Source: Meconema thalassinum (taxonomy: Eukaryota; Arthropoda; Insecta; Orthoptera; Tettigoniidae). Taken from it: DNA of 64,000 nt. The translations under genes and the position numbers were made by a program. The number at the start of each line of letters is the position of its first letter. Position 1 is the first letter of the stretch. The notes under the pieces were generated by a model. It saw only the letters and a list, made by a program, of their open reading frames with translations. It had not been told where the DNA came from and ran no database searches. The stretch covers positions 525,902,861 to 525,966,860 of the forward strand of contig OX336390.1 of the NCBI GenBank assembly GCA_946902985.2, read 5' to 3'. Positions 21,150 to 32,099 of the stretch are shown piece after piece.

Positions 21150-21365
21150 TCCACCATGAAAATGCCGGGATAGTACCTTACTTCAAGCCCCGGGGCACCT
21201 CCCTAACTCCTGTCCCAAATACAGTTATACACACTACTACAGTCATCACATAAATACAGATTATCAGACAGGTTCAATATACACCCAACTACACGGGGCT
21301 GATAACCAAGATGTCCCAAGCCCCTCCAATAAATTAACAACAACAAACAACAACGATTCCATCCT
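21150..21365 (+). mobile_element. SINE family S3 3' part
   Basis: Reads acttcaagccccgg, ctaactcctgtccc, cagattatcagacaggttc and acacggggctgataacc, ending in AACAAC repeats. These are the distal S3 blocks. Confidence 0.6.
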
Positions 21366-21544
21366 ATTGAAACATGTTATTGTGGAATACTACTATAGTC
21401 TTAACCAACTGGTATATAAATCTACTGACACGTTTCCACAAATTATAGTTGGCGCGTATGTATAGTATAGTACATGAAATCACTGAACTCGTCGCAAAAA
21501 GGTGAATCTTAATCTACAATACAGGCAAATAAATTCGGAGAGAG

Positions 21545-21735
21545 TATTTTATTTCAAGTCGCGAGGCACTTACCCCGATCCCCTTCCCGTCCTTATTTAT
21601 TATAGTTACACACACAACTACAGTCTCAACAGAAACACAGGTTATCATACAAATTGAACACCCACCGAAGTACACAAGGCTGATGAACAATATTTATCAA
21701 AACCCTAAAATGAGTTAACAGCTAAAAGTGAATAC
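21545..21735 (+). mobile_element. SINE family S3 3' part
   Basis: The same distal blocks as the preceding copy (cacaggttatcatacaaatt, gtacacaaggctgatgaac), more diverged. Confidence 0.55.
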
Positions 21736-22029
21736 TTTAGGTAGATGAAAGCTGTGATAGTGCGATGAACTGGAGGAAGACCTGAACCAGACAGGTGTCA
21801 CTCGAGACTGCAAGAGAGAAGTACAAGATCTGCAGAGATGGAGGCAACTTGTTAAGTCAGCGCATGATCTAGATGCTGGATGATCGCTGAGTAAATGAAT
21901 GAATGAATGAATGGAATCTAAGGAAATTGATTTCTAGGACGACTGAGGTAGAATTCAAACTGGCATCTTCTCAGTTGTCCTCACCCCACTACAGCCCTCA
22001 TATCACAACTTCGATCGTACATGACAGAG

Positions 22030-22190
22030 AGTCGGGTTGAGTTTTCGGTGTTGGCCTTCCAAACTCGAGATATCGGGTTCAAAGCCGGCTCAAACTGATA
22101 ACATTTAAGGGCGTTCAAATGTGACAGCCTCACGTGTAAATTTAGCGGCACGTTAACGAAACCCTCCGTAGGCTTTCAGGGCCGACGTAA
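22030..22190 (+). mobile_element. Degenerate tRNA-derived SINE
   Basis: It has a B-box-like gggttcaaagccgg and an S1-like body order (gcgttcaaatgtgacagcct, then gcggcacgttaacgaaacc), but differs too much to be placed in family S1. Confidence 0.5.
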
Positions 22191-22347
22191 GAATCTTTTG
22201 AGCTGATTTTTTGGGTTTTTAGGCTTTGCTAGATGTTTAATTATATGTGACGTTTCTCCAGGAAGTATAGCTGGCTTTTTCGAAGATTTATTTCAATGAA
22301 TAATCGACATGAGCGTTACCTCTAACCATTCAGGACAAATCGTTTAA

Positions 22348-23139
22348 CCCTCTGTCGGGTGCAACCTAAATAATATCTAATATCGCCATCGGGTGCAATC
22401 TAAATAATATCGCTGTCGGACACAACCTATATAATATCACCGTCGGGCGCAACCTAAATAATATCACCGTCGGGCGCAACGTAAAAAATACCGCCATCGG
22501 ATGCAACCTAAATAATATCACCGTCGGGCGCAACGTAAATAATATCACCGTCGGGCGCAACGCAAATAATATCGCTACCGGACGCAACGTAAATAATATC
22601 ACCGTCTGGCATTTACTAATCTGTGAGATCAACCATTGAAATATATGTTTGTATACATTATATAAACTATAATATGGCATCCCATTTAACTGTTGTAGCC
22701 TATTTTGAACTTAAAGAAAGGAAAATTTACAGGAAAAATTATAAAATTCTCAATTTTTACTAAAATCAAAAAACTAATTACATATAATGTACATACTGAA
22801 ATTCTGCAGTCATATTACACTCAAGCTTCCCTACTGAGATTTAAACAAGCCACAGATTGGATTAATTAAAACAAAGGATTTTTCTAAATCAACATTACTG
22901 AACATAATATATACACATACATAAACAAAAGTATATCTTCGTAATACTTACACAATTGGGAACACTTAATCTCCTGGATGAATCGGTTCACCACAGAGTA
23001 GCGAAGGGCACTGAAACAAGGACGACCTCACCTCATCACAATTGGTGAAGAGAGCGGAAGCTATTGCAACGCGCGCACCGTTAATGGAAAAACCAATCCT
23101 GGGAGAAAATTTCACTCCTTAATCTCGTCCAACGGAGGG
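22348..23139. mobile_element. piggyBac-like MITE
   Basis: The ends read CCCTCTGTCGG on the left and, inverted, ccaacggaggg on the right. Each is flanked by TTAA (22344-22347 and 23140-23143), the invariant piggyBac target site. The 792-bp element has no coding potential and so needs a transposase from elsewhere. Its left third is filled by a 28-bp tandem array whose unit resembles the left end. Confidence 0.78.
22350..22612. repeat. 28-bp minisatellite in the piggyBac-like end
   Basis: About nine to ten units of the type gtcgggcgcaacctaaataat plus atcacc, with variants (accg, gctg, gcca before the tcgg). The first unit overlaps the transposon end (ctgtcgggtgcaac), so the array probably grew by amplification of the end sequence. 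Spacers are not unique and no cas genes are present, so it is not CRISPR. Confidence 0.9.
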
Positions 23140-23550
23140 TTAAAAGTGAGCCGTATTGGATGGAGAAACGTTAGGTATCATTAAACCTATATCAGAGTCG
23201 AACAACTTAAAAAGTCACTCTGAAGATGATTATAATATTAGTATTATTATTATTTTGCGCATGCGCTTACACATTCTCAGCATATTTGCTGGAAAGATAA
23301 ACATTTAAATCCCAGCCATGGATAATAAGGAGCAAATTCTCGGTGACTGCATTCCGTAGTAGATTTACACATTTCCCTGATTCCTTCAGGCTTGATTAGT
23401 CAAGCTTTACTATGCGACACGTCAAAAGTATGATTGTCTTCTGCATAATCTTAAAAAGGTCTGGGTCTAATTTCAACTCTGTAAGGGATTCCATTATGTT
23501 GTTCGTATTCACGTCAGTGCTGGAGAGGATTGTAGGAACTGTCCTGAATT
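23140..23550. other. No recognised feature
   Basis: AT-rich sequence with a short ATT run near 23240. It leads into the 3' side of the LINE fragment that follows. Confidence 0.5.
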
Positions 23551-23553
23551 GTG

Positions 23554-24290
23554 TCATTGCTTCCTGATCAGTTCTGAAAGCTCTTTATACTTTGACAGCT
23601 TTTCAACATGTTTTGTTAGCATATTGCCACTGTTTGGGATTGCCACATCTATGAAGGTGGAGTGCTTCATGCATTTGTCAACCATAACCAGATCAGGTCT
23701 GTTGTGCACGGCTGACCGGTCTGTCAGTACAGTACGATCCCAGTAGCAACCGTATCTGCATTGGTCATCTTTCACAGATGCATCCTTGATGATGAACTTT
23801 GGGTAGTTCCTCGTGGGGACAACCTGGTCATGAATAGCCAACATAATGCCTTCCGTTTCAGGAAAGATTTGCCCAGAAATCAGCCAAATGATCGACGCTA
23901 GCTTGTCGACCTGAGTTTGGATGACTTCATTGGGATGTCTTCCGTGCAGTGGCTTGGACAACCAGGCATTGAATCCACCCAAATCACGGCGCACCGATTT
24001 TGAGTCTCTTGCTGACTTAAGAGTAGTGGAGTTGAATCATCTGTTTCAGTAACAGACTTGCGCAGCATCGAATGATTCGATACAGAACAGTATTTTCTTA
24101 GCTCATAGATCTGTCGAGCTACTTGGTTGTTTATATCAACAATTCCTCTCCCACGCATATGTCTAGGTAGCATGACGCGTTCCACAGATGTCCTAGGATG
24201 GTGTTTTCGTGATTTGGTCAGTAATGTTCTAATTTTCTGTTCTGGACTAGCAATGTCAGTTTTACTCCATTTAATGACCCCAAACGAGTA
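23554..24290 (-). pseudogene. LINE C-terminal fragment (R2-like nuclease region)
   Basis: On the minus strand the order is a YSFGVIKWSKTD-type block, ERVMLPRHMRGRGIVDINNQ, GQIFPETEGIMLAIHDQVVP and NYPKFIIKDAS. Then come YWDRTVLTDRSAVHNRPD and STFIDVAIPNSGN, ending LSKYKELSELIR. This is the region after the RT in a family of insect LINE proteins often labelled R2-like, where a CCHC-type finger and nuclease follow. The finger is lost by an internal deletion between DDQCR and YWDRT, and a frameshift separates 23898-24185 from 23554-23994. Confidence 0.72.
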
Positions 24291-24315
24291 ACTAAGGATA
24301 GTGACAGCATAAGTG

Positions 24316-24354
<39 letters not shown>
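24316..24354. repeat. (ATT)n microsatellite
   Basis: About thirteen perfect att units. Confidence 0.95.
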
Positions 24355-24359
24355 CCCTC

Positions 24360-25039
24360 CCTATATTAATCTGCTAAGGTCCCATTCCAGTTTTGTACCG
24401 AAAATAAAGTCCCATTAACAACAACCTACACATATGGGGTACCTACAGGTTCAGCATAACCCAATGCGTAAGCGAAACGCACTCACTTACTATTTAAATG
24501 CCTCACAATTAAATAAATACCTTAAAACATGTTTATTTACAATGAAATAATGAAAGAATGCAACACGGTAACCATGGTGACAGAATCTCACAGGTCCATC
24601 TATTTCTGTAAGACGCAATGCAATTCCAATTATTACATTACTGTGAAAGTTTCCGGACGGTTATAAGGTTATCACTGAACCAAATTAAGCTGTAAAATTC
24701 ATCAATACATACAGTATAATGAGCTTAAGGGGGTCAAGGGACACTCTAGAATTTTTTCACGCAATTTTCACGTGTGAGTGTGGTAGGAAAGGTCTTTTTC
24801 ACCCGACTATAAAGGGTCTCCGAAAACCACATTTAAAGGCCTTTAAATTAACAGTGTCTGTGATATTCCCAGAAAACTAACTTCGCTCTGATATACCTAT
24901 GAAGGAATGACAACCCCCTAACTACTGCACCAGTAGCTGATTGATAAAGTCTGATTATTCATACCAAGGATAAATCAGTCATGGCATTCATGATTGAGAT
25001 TTTGCTAAGTGTACTCTTTACAACTAGAATATTCGCGGG
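24360..25039. other. No gene; probable body of a Helitron remnant
   Basis: No ORF of note. The stretch leads directly into a Helitron-type 3' terminus at 25063, so part of it is probably the element body. I cannot see its 5' end. Confidence 0.35.
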
Positions 25040-25063
25040 CGAAGCCGCAGCAGGTAATGCTAG
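25034..25063 (+). mobile_element. Helitron 3' terminus
   Basis: The stem-loop gcgggcgaagccgc is followed by about a dozen bases and then CTAG (25060-25063) with T next. Hairpin, about 10-12 bases, then CTRR is the Helitron 3' signature. Confidence 0.72.
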
Positions 25064-25079
25064 TTATAGTTCTTCACAT

Positions 25080-25575
25080 ATTAAAAATTGTACATTTTCC
25101 CTCTAGGGCTCAGAGCCTGGATTTGATCTCCTTTGTTCGTCACTGGAGGAGTTTCCATCTGTTTATTCGCCGTTGACTGTATGACGTTAGGTATCGTTCA
25201 GCTACTAATCCCTTTTGTTTATGTTTCCATATATCCATCTAACCCTCCCACCTCCCCCCTCCCTCCTCATTCTTCGAGGAGTTTCTATATTTTCACACCG
25301 CCCCCCCTTTACCTTCTTGTTACTTACTACTCTGTCCGCCATTCCACCATGGTCCATACAGTTATTTCTGGCAGCTGCTCTCTGGTGACGAACAGAGGAA
25401 TTTATCTATATTTTTGTAATCTCATTGATATACTTTCTTTGGCCACATTGTTTATTTCCATTGAAAAAGGAGGCAAGGTTTCTCCGAAACGTATGGTTTT
25501 AAATTAAAAATACACACGGCATTAGCCCAAAAGAATGAATTATTTATATAATAATCCGGGCCGTGAAAGCCTTAA
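25080..25575 (+). mobile_element. Penelope-like element 3' relic
   Basis: The end of this stretch (cacggcattagcccaaaag ... ccgggccgtgaaagcc, 25516-25571) matches the terminal sequence of the Penelope-like element at 32587-35555, where the same words appear as cacggcataagcccaaaa and cgggccgtgaaagtc. Just before it lies aaggaggcaaggtttctccg followed by aaac, a degenerate hammerhead-like stem II with its GAAA. No coding region remains. Confidence 0.65.
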
Positions 25576-25945
25576 TATGCAAAATATAGATAATATTAAT
25601 TAATAATGATAATACATGTAGATATTCGACATCATACGTTTAATACCATGTTTCTGGTCTCAAAGCATCATTGATTTCCTTTGCCCTTTTGTTCCTAGAA
25701 TGAGTCACATTTCAGAAGGGATTGTGTTGAGTGGTTGTAGCAGTATGTGTTGGAAACAGCGAGGCTAATGATGTAGTGAGAACAATGCAGACCCCCCTCC
25801 CCACACTGGACCCTAACAAGTTTGGAGTGTTTAGTAATAACTGGTCACTGTCTGACCGGGGTAGCTGCCATGCCTATGCCTTGCCTACTCATAGAACCTC
25901 GACCGTGGAGCAGCCTTATTGCCACAGGGGCGAATTTTATCCAAC
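25576..25945. other. Unassigned, possible dispersed repeat
   Basis: From about 25715 a GC-richer block (aggctaatgatgtagtgag..., ctgaccggggtagctgccat...) has the look of a dispersed repeat. It ends at the Helitron-like 3' terminus. An 83-codon ORF there is not credible as a gene. Confidence 0.4.
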
Positions 25946-26742
25946 ACTAGCTGAAGTACCCGTGCTTCGCTACGGGTCATAAATAAATTAAAATGTGAAG
26001 GTGACAGTTAAAACAGGGGATAGGCGAGGTGCTGCGCAGAGGGAGATTAAGGATGGAACATTTTGTCCAACTACACCGCTCGGCGTTGACCGTGTTTTAT
26101 AGCACAAATTTAGGTTTTACTCGCTAACAGTTGCAGATACCTTTCGGATAGAAAATGTAATTTTAAACCTCGCATATGCCATCAAAAGTTTGTTATTTCT
26201 TAGCGTTCTCTTTTTATTTGAAATGGAAATATGAAAGTTTGAAACCAAAGGGTGTAGTGACGTCACTAAAATGGTCGCCATTTTAAATAGTGCAAAGTAT
26301 TGAAATCAAAAGTAACCTATATGTTAACCAGGTAAATCAGCTACTTCCATGTAAAATTCACGTAAATCGGACCAGTGGTACTTGCGAGATTGAGTAATAC
26401 ACAGACACACACCATCTCAATTTTAGCCTCGCATCGCTCGCGTCATAGTCGTATCATATTGTTTTTCAATGAAATGCAGGTTTAACCCCGTTAACACCCC
26501 TTTAGAACCTGAATACCCAAAAATCCCTCCTTAGTAGACGTTTTCGACACACAACAAACAAACATATCCCCAAAATATCATTCTTCTAACTTTAATAGTT
26601 TTGGTTGGTCGATGAGAGCAAACATCCAAAAATCCTTCCTTAGTGGACGTTTTTCTTCCAGAAGTTCACCCCTCCCCATATGCCCCTTAAATTGCATTTA
26701 TGAAAACACGGTCGAACACCTATTTATTTTATTTATTTATTC

Positions 26743-26773
<31 letters not shown>

Positions 26774-27358
26774 AGCTGATAGATTTCCTCCAAGTTTCAG
26801 ACTCCTCCCTATGTCGTTTAAGAGATACACGCTCAGTTAGGAATCTTTCAACCCCCACTTTTCATCCCTTTCACCTCATAATATACACTACATCGAAAAA
26901 CCATTAGACATATGTCAGCTTATTTTTAATGATTAGTATATGTGCCAAGTATCACATCCCCAAATGAAACCACTCGTGAGATATTGTTATTCAATGGAAA
27001 GCATGTTTACCCCCTTAACACCTCTTTAGAACCTGAATATCCAAAACTCTTTCCTTAGTGGACGTTTTCGACATACAACGAACATATCCCCAAAATTTCA
27101 TGTTTCTAACTTCAATAATTTTGGCTGGGCGATGATGAGTGAGTGAGTCAGTCAGGACATTTTCTTTCATTTATTTTTGATAATTTCACTTGTCCCCATG
27201 AACCCCTTAAATTGGATTTATGAAACAAACGGTCAAACACCTATTTACTTATTTAAAGCTGTTTTCCCCCTGAGTTTGATGAGTGAGTAAGTGAGTCAAT
27301 CAGTTAGGACACTTTCTTTCCTGTTTTTTTTTCCCCCAGAATTTCACCCCTCTCCAAG

Positions 27359-27627
27359 TGTAACGTTTCGTTACCAACCTTGCAGGTAAACATACATATA
27401 TCAAAATCTCCACAGTTGGGCGTCAAATGTAACGTTCCCGGTCCTTCTAAGTGACCAAAGGTTACGTTCCTGGCGGGGCTCCAATATTGCGTTCTCCTGG
27501 AGTACAGTAGAAGAATCGCAACAAGAACAAGCACCGCTTTACTCACACCACCAATAGCATACTTACCTCTTACCTGTTCATTAGCAATGATTATAATCAG
27601 CTCGTGTGGGCGCCAGAACACCTAACA
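27359..27627 (+). repeat. Left inverted arm (LTR-like)
   Basis: Starts TGTAACG and ends CCTAACA. It is nearly identical to the reverse complement of 29165-29433. It is followed by tttactttag, not by a primer-binding site. The ORF over it is a by-product of the arm. Confidence 0.8.
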
Positions 27628-28430
27628 TTTACTTTAGATGTGCCAAAGTATTTAATTAAAATAGTGATAGAGCACTCGAAATGTCTTTCTCTCAAGCCGT
27701 GGTATAGCTGAGCCATTAACCAATTGTCTTATCGCTACTGGGAGAAGGTATGCATTATGTCTAAAGCTAGCTACTGGAAATGAAAGTCCTACCATTACTT
27801 AAGAACAAAATTTAATTGATCAAAATTTAAAGCAGCAAAAGACGTAAAAAGAGAAACAAATGAATTTAAAAAAAATCTGGAAGTTATATTAAATTGGCGA
27901 GAGTTACAAAATGGAATATGAATTAAATTTAAACAAAAGCTGGATTCTAATTTGCCATAAACAGAATTACAGAGACTTGATTGGATTTAGTAAAGGAACT
28001 CACGGCCGTCTTCTTCATAGTGGTAGTCTGGTTTTCCCTCTGATCTTGCTGGCGGATGTTGTTTGGTTCTGCCTCAATATTGTATAGATCCTTATCTTGA
28101 TACGGGCAGGGAACCAATTTGTCCCGTCTCCCGACTGACATATGTGAATGGCTTTGCTCCAAAATTCACTTTTGTGAATATGATCAAGGACACGATCATA
28201 TTCACGTCAGTAGTATTAATTTTAAAACTTCTTGAACTGATAAGTTGCGATCTCGCAGCGAAGATGTCTGATAGACGTGAAGATTCAGAAAATCTGAGAA
28301 GATTGGGGCTTGAGAGTAGATGACCATTGGTTTTTATGGAAGATGAACTTCCCCACTCTGCAGTATTTCTCGACCAATCAATTAGGTATCCTGATGACGT
28401 AGCTCCCCACTCCAGATCCCTAAGTTCTGA

Positions 28431-29051
28431 TCATGCCTCTTCATTAGTTGGGTTAACCACCTGTAACTTTTGTTCAATTTCTACCATTATTTGACCTGCT
28501 TCCACCTTCATGTACCTCTGAATGTCTTCCTTCACTGTTTCTTTAAATGTTATAATATCTACTTCAAGCTGCTCATACATCTTACCTAACCTCTCTGTCT
28601 CTTTGACGACCTTTTCTACTTTCTGACAATTATGCTTTAGTCCCTGATTTAATTTCGTCATCTCCTGTTTTAATTCTTTATTTAACTTCTGACTATTATT
28701 TTCCATCTGTTTTAATTCTTTATTTAATTTTTGATTATTACTTTCCATTTCATGTTTTAATTCTTTATTTAATTTTTGATTATTACTTTCCATTTCATGT
28801 TTTAATTCTTTATTTAGTTGCTCAAATTTATTATTATTTTCCTGTCTCATTTGAACTAATATACTCAAAATGCTATCCTGTGCTGACATCTCCGATGAAC
28901 TACCCTCTACACTAGTCGCATTAGAATTTACCTCCGCTAAATTCCTAGCTTCGCCTATCTCCATCTCCAGATTCACGCTACTACCATTCTCTTCACCATC
29001 TCCCGTCACCTCTATACCACTTCGCAGCTTCATCTTATCTTTATCCGCCAT
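28431..29051 (-). CDS. Gag-like coiled-coil protein, truncated
   Basis: About 206 residues from the methionine at 29051 (MADKDKMKLRSG). I prefer this start because the 45 residues upstream of it are translated leader and arm sequence. An acidic N-terminal third is followed by a long predicted coiled coil with a repeated unit, LNKELKHEMESNNQK, present about four times with variation. It ends in IMVEIEQKLQVVNPTNEEA. The position right after an LTR-like arm and a primer-binding-site-like sequence, plus the LRSG opening, fit a Gypsy-type gag. No capsid core, zinc knuckle or pol follows, so the element is not autonomous. Confidence 0.6.
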   Translation of the reverse strand: MADKDKMKLRSGIEVTGDGEENGSSVNLEMEIGEARNLAEVNSNATSVEGSSSEMSAQDSILSILVQMRQENNNKFEQLNKELKHEMESNNQKLNKELKHEMESNNQKLNKELKQMENNSQKLNKELKQEMTKLNQGLKHNCQKVEKVVKETERLGKMYEQLEVDIITFKETVKEDIQRYMKVEAGQIMVEIEQKLQVVNPTNEEA

Positions 29052-29164
29052 ACCGACACACACAAAAAAACTTATTATCACCCCCAAAAATACTTGCACT
29101 GAAATATATCCTTTTCCCTTCACGACAAACAATTGGTTTTCGGGCCTACGCTTGTGGCGCCAAA

Positions 29165-29433
29165 TGTTAGGTGTCCTGGCGCCCACACGAGCTGATTATA
29201 ATCATTGCTAATGAACAGGTAAGAGGTAAGTATGCTATTGGTGGTGTGAGTAAAGCGGTGCTTGTTCTTGTTGCGATTCTTCTACTGTACTCCAGGAGAA
29301 CGCAATATTGGAGCCCCGCCAGGAACGTAACCTTTGGTCACTTAGAAGGACCGGGAACGTTACATTTGACGCCCAACTGTGGAGATTTTGATATATGTAT
29401 GTTTACCTGCAAGGTTGGTAACGAAACGTTACA
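29165..29433 (-). repeat. Right inverted arm (LTR-like) with divergent PBS-like flanks
   Basis: Read on the plus strand it is TGTTAGG...GTTACA. Both outer sides carry TTTGGCGCC. On the plus strand TGGCGCCCAACGTGGGG (29436-29452) is complementary to the 3' end of insect tRNA-Lys(CUU). On the minus strand tggcgccacaagcg leads into the gag ORF. A weaker copy of the plus-side junction (acatttgacgcccaactgtg) lies about 80 bases inside the arm. Confidence 0.72.
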
Positions 29434-29435
29434 TT

Positions 29436-29452
29436 TGGCGCCCAACGTGGGG
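29436..29452 (+). promoter_or_regulatory. Primer-binding site for tRNA-Lys
   Basis: TGGCGCCCAACGTGGGG begins two bases after the arm's terminal ACA, the usual spacing for an LTR retroelement PBS, and matches the complement of insect tRNA-Lys(CUU) as I know it. Here it points away from the gag ORF. Confidence 0.7.
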
Positions 29453-29803
29453 TTGCTTCTGAAGTAATTTTAAATCAGCGTCCTGATGCGATGTTCTTCC
29501 GAGAATTCGTGACGTCAGCGCTAACTGACCAACTTGCTTTGTCTTGAAGCCTCGCGTCCCCGGAATGTTTGTACATATATATCTCGAAAGTCAAGTCTAT
29601 TTTTGGCGGACTACCCGTGGCGAAACTGACGACACGTTGAACGACATATTTCCCAATCAAGTCTTGTATAAAATATAACCTATAACGAATCTAACTAAAA
29701 TCTCCATTTTATAACTTCCGCCAAACAATAATTAAACCCCTTCTATATATATATAAAGAAATTATGGAATAAATCTAGAATCGATATGATAATTAAAATA
29801 TAC

Positions 29804-29839
<36 letters not shown>

Positions 29840-31642
29840 TAATTTTGCTGCTTATAAAACATATAAATTAAGGGGAAGTATTCGGACTGTTACACAAGGG
29901 CCCCTTAAATTGGATTTATGAAAAAACGTTCGAACACCTATTTACTTGTATTTTAAGCTGTTTTTTCCCTCCGAATTTCAAACTTCACGCCTATGTCGTT
30001 TCAGAGATACACGCTCCGTCAAGAATCCCTCAACCCCCAATTTTCACCCCTTTCACCTCATAATATACACCACATCGATAAACCCTTAGACATATGTCTG
30101 ATTATTTTTAATGATTAGTTTATATACCGAATATCACATCCCCAAACAAACAACTCATGAGATATCGTTATTCAATGAAATGCACGTTTACCCCCTTGAC
30201 ACGTCTCTAAAACCCGAATAAACAAAAATCATTCCTTAGTTAACGTTTTCGACATACAGCGAACATCTTCCCAAAATTTCATGTTTCCAACTTTAATAGT
30301 TTTCGCTGGGCGTGATGAGTGAGTGAGTCAGACAGGACATTTTCTTTCATTTATTTTACCAGAATTTCACCCCTCCCCATGGGCCCCTTAAATTGGATTG
30401 ATTAAAAAACGCTTGAACACCTATTAACTTATTTCTTAAGCTGTCTTTTTCCCCTGAGTCAGTCGGTTAGGACACTTTCTCTCCTTTTTTCCCCCAGAAT
30501 TTCACCCCACCCCATTGGCCCCTTAAATTAATTTATGAAAAAACAGTCGAAAACCGATTTACTCACTTTTTAAGCTGTTTTTTTTTCGCTGAGTTTCAAA
30601 TTTCTCGCCTATGTCGTTTAAGAGATAGGCCTACACGCTCCATTAGGAATCCTTCAACCCCCTCTTTTCAGCCCTTTCACCTCATAATAATACACCACAT
30701 CGAAAAACGCTTAGACACATGTCTGCGTATTTTTAATGATTAGTTTATATGCCGAGTATAACATCCCCCAATGAAACCACTCGTGAGATATTGATATTCA
30801 ATGAAATGCAGGTTTAACCCCCTTAAGACCCCTTTAGAACCCGAATATCCAAAAAACCTCCCTTAGTGTACGGTTTTGACATACAACGAACATATCCCCG
30901 AAATGTCATGTTTCCAACTTCAATATTTTTGGCTGGGCGATGATGAGTGAGTGAATGAGTCAGGACATTTCCTTTCAATTTTTTTTCTTCAGAATTTCAC
31001 CCCTCCCGATGAACCCCTTCAATTTGATTGAAAAACAAACTGTCGAAAAGCTATTTACTTACTTTAAAGCAGTTCTTTCCCGTGAGTTTGATGAGTGAGT
31101 CAGTCAGTCAATCAGTTAGGACACTTTCTTTCCTGTCCCCCCCCCCCCCGAATTTCACCCCTCCCCATGGGCCCCTTAAATTGGATTTATGGAAAAGCGG
31201 TCAAACACATATTTACTTATTTTTATGCTGATTTTTTTTCCCGCTGAGTTTCAAACTCCTCGCCTATGTCGTTTAAGAGATACACGCTCCGTTAGGAATC
31301 TTTCAATCCCCACTTTTCACCCCTTTAACCTCATAAACACATCGAAAAACCCTCAGACACATGTCTTCTTATTTTTAATGATGAGTTTATATGCCGAGTA
31401 TCACATCCCTCCATGAAACCAATCGGGAGATATTGCTATTCAATTAAATGCAGGTCTACCCCCTTAACACCCCCTTTAGAACCTGAATAGCCAAAATTTC
31501 TCTCTTAGTGGGCATTTGCGGCCCTTGAGGAAGCTCCATACCAGATTTCATTCCAATCCGTTCGGTGGTTTCTGAGATTTCGTGATGAATAAATGAATGA
31601 GTGAGTGAGTGAGTGAGTGGTATTTGACAAATATATAGTAGA

Positions 31643-32067
31643 AAGAAGATAGTGTCCAGTCTTTGTTATGCTAAACTCGGTTGACAGTGCTGTGTGAGCA
31701 GTTGAGTAACTAACGGGATTTCAAGTAAAGATCCTCATTTTCTATACCGGTAGTGCTGAGCGCAACTGGCATCAAGTCGGCCGTGTCTCGACTTGAGCTA
31801 TGTTGCCATGGAAACTATCTGCTTTGCCATTCCTTCATGAGTATATTTTATGATTTGATTAGCCTGTTTTTGGGTGAAAAAGGGCCGAAATCAGAAGAAC
31901 GAGAAAGACTATCGAAAATTCATGTAGCCAGCGGTTCCTTCTGGGTCCTAAACTATGTGTATGCAAAATATGGTTGAGATTGGTGGAACGGTGTAGATTT
32001 GTATACGGAACCAACATATATACATACATACCTACATACATACAGACTTTCACTTTTATATATTAGA
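31643..32067 (-). mobile_element. Second Helitron-like 5' end
   Basis: On the minus strand the sequence starts TCTAATATATAAAAGTGAAA and goes into a GTATGTATG simple run. This is a common 5' terminus of insect Helitron-type elements. It continues into about 400 bases of non-coding body that abut the 5' end of the tandem-block element at 31642, so two such elements are adjacent or nested. Confidence 0.55.
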
Positions 32068-32099
32068 TTGTAGGGAGGAGAGGGGACGGGGCGGACGTA

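Larger units (their letters stand above)
27359..29894 (-). mobile_element. LTR-type insertion with inverted arms
   Basis: The insertion interrupts a Helitron tandem block and is flanked by CAAG on both sides (27355-27358 and 29895-29898). Its outer ends are TGTAAC and GTTACA, so both the 4-bp duplication and the TG..CA ends fit LTR retrotransposon integration. Within it a 269-bp arm occurs at 27359-27627 and again inverted at 29165-29433, where normal LTRs would be direct. A gag-like ORF reads on the minus strand away from the right arm. The region 29434-29894 is unique apart from an AAT microsatellite (29808-29836). Confidence 0.7.
25947..31642 (-). mobile_element. Helitron-like element with ~630-bp internal tandem blocks
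   Basis: On the minus strand the right end reads TCTACTATATATTTGTC followed by a CACTCACTC simple run. The left end has the stem-loop cccgtagcgaagcacggg, then tacttcag and CTAG. Those are Helitron 5' and 3' features. Inside, a block carrying acaccacatcga, agacatatgtc, cgacatacaacgaac and ggccccttaaattgg recurs at about 630-bp intervals (agacatatgtc-type words at 26907, 30088, 30714 and 31350). The 26907-30088 gap is explained by a 2.54-kb LTR-type insertion plus one more block. No Rep/helicase coding region remains. Confidence 0.68.

Noticed and set aside
22350..22612. CRISPR-like array of 28-bp repeats
   Set aside because: There are no unique spacers of regular length, no cas genes, a eukaryotic context, and units that derive from a transposon end.
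27304..29467. Two nearly identical ~100-codon ORFs at 27304-27621 (minus) and 29171-29467 (plus)
   Set aside because: They are the same frame through the two inverted LTR-like arms, not a duplicated gene.
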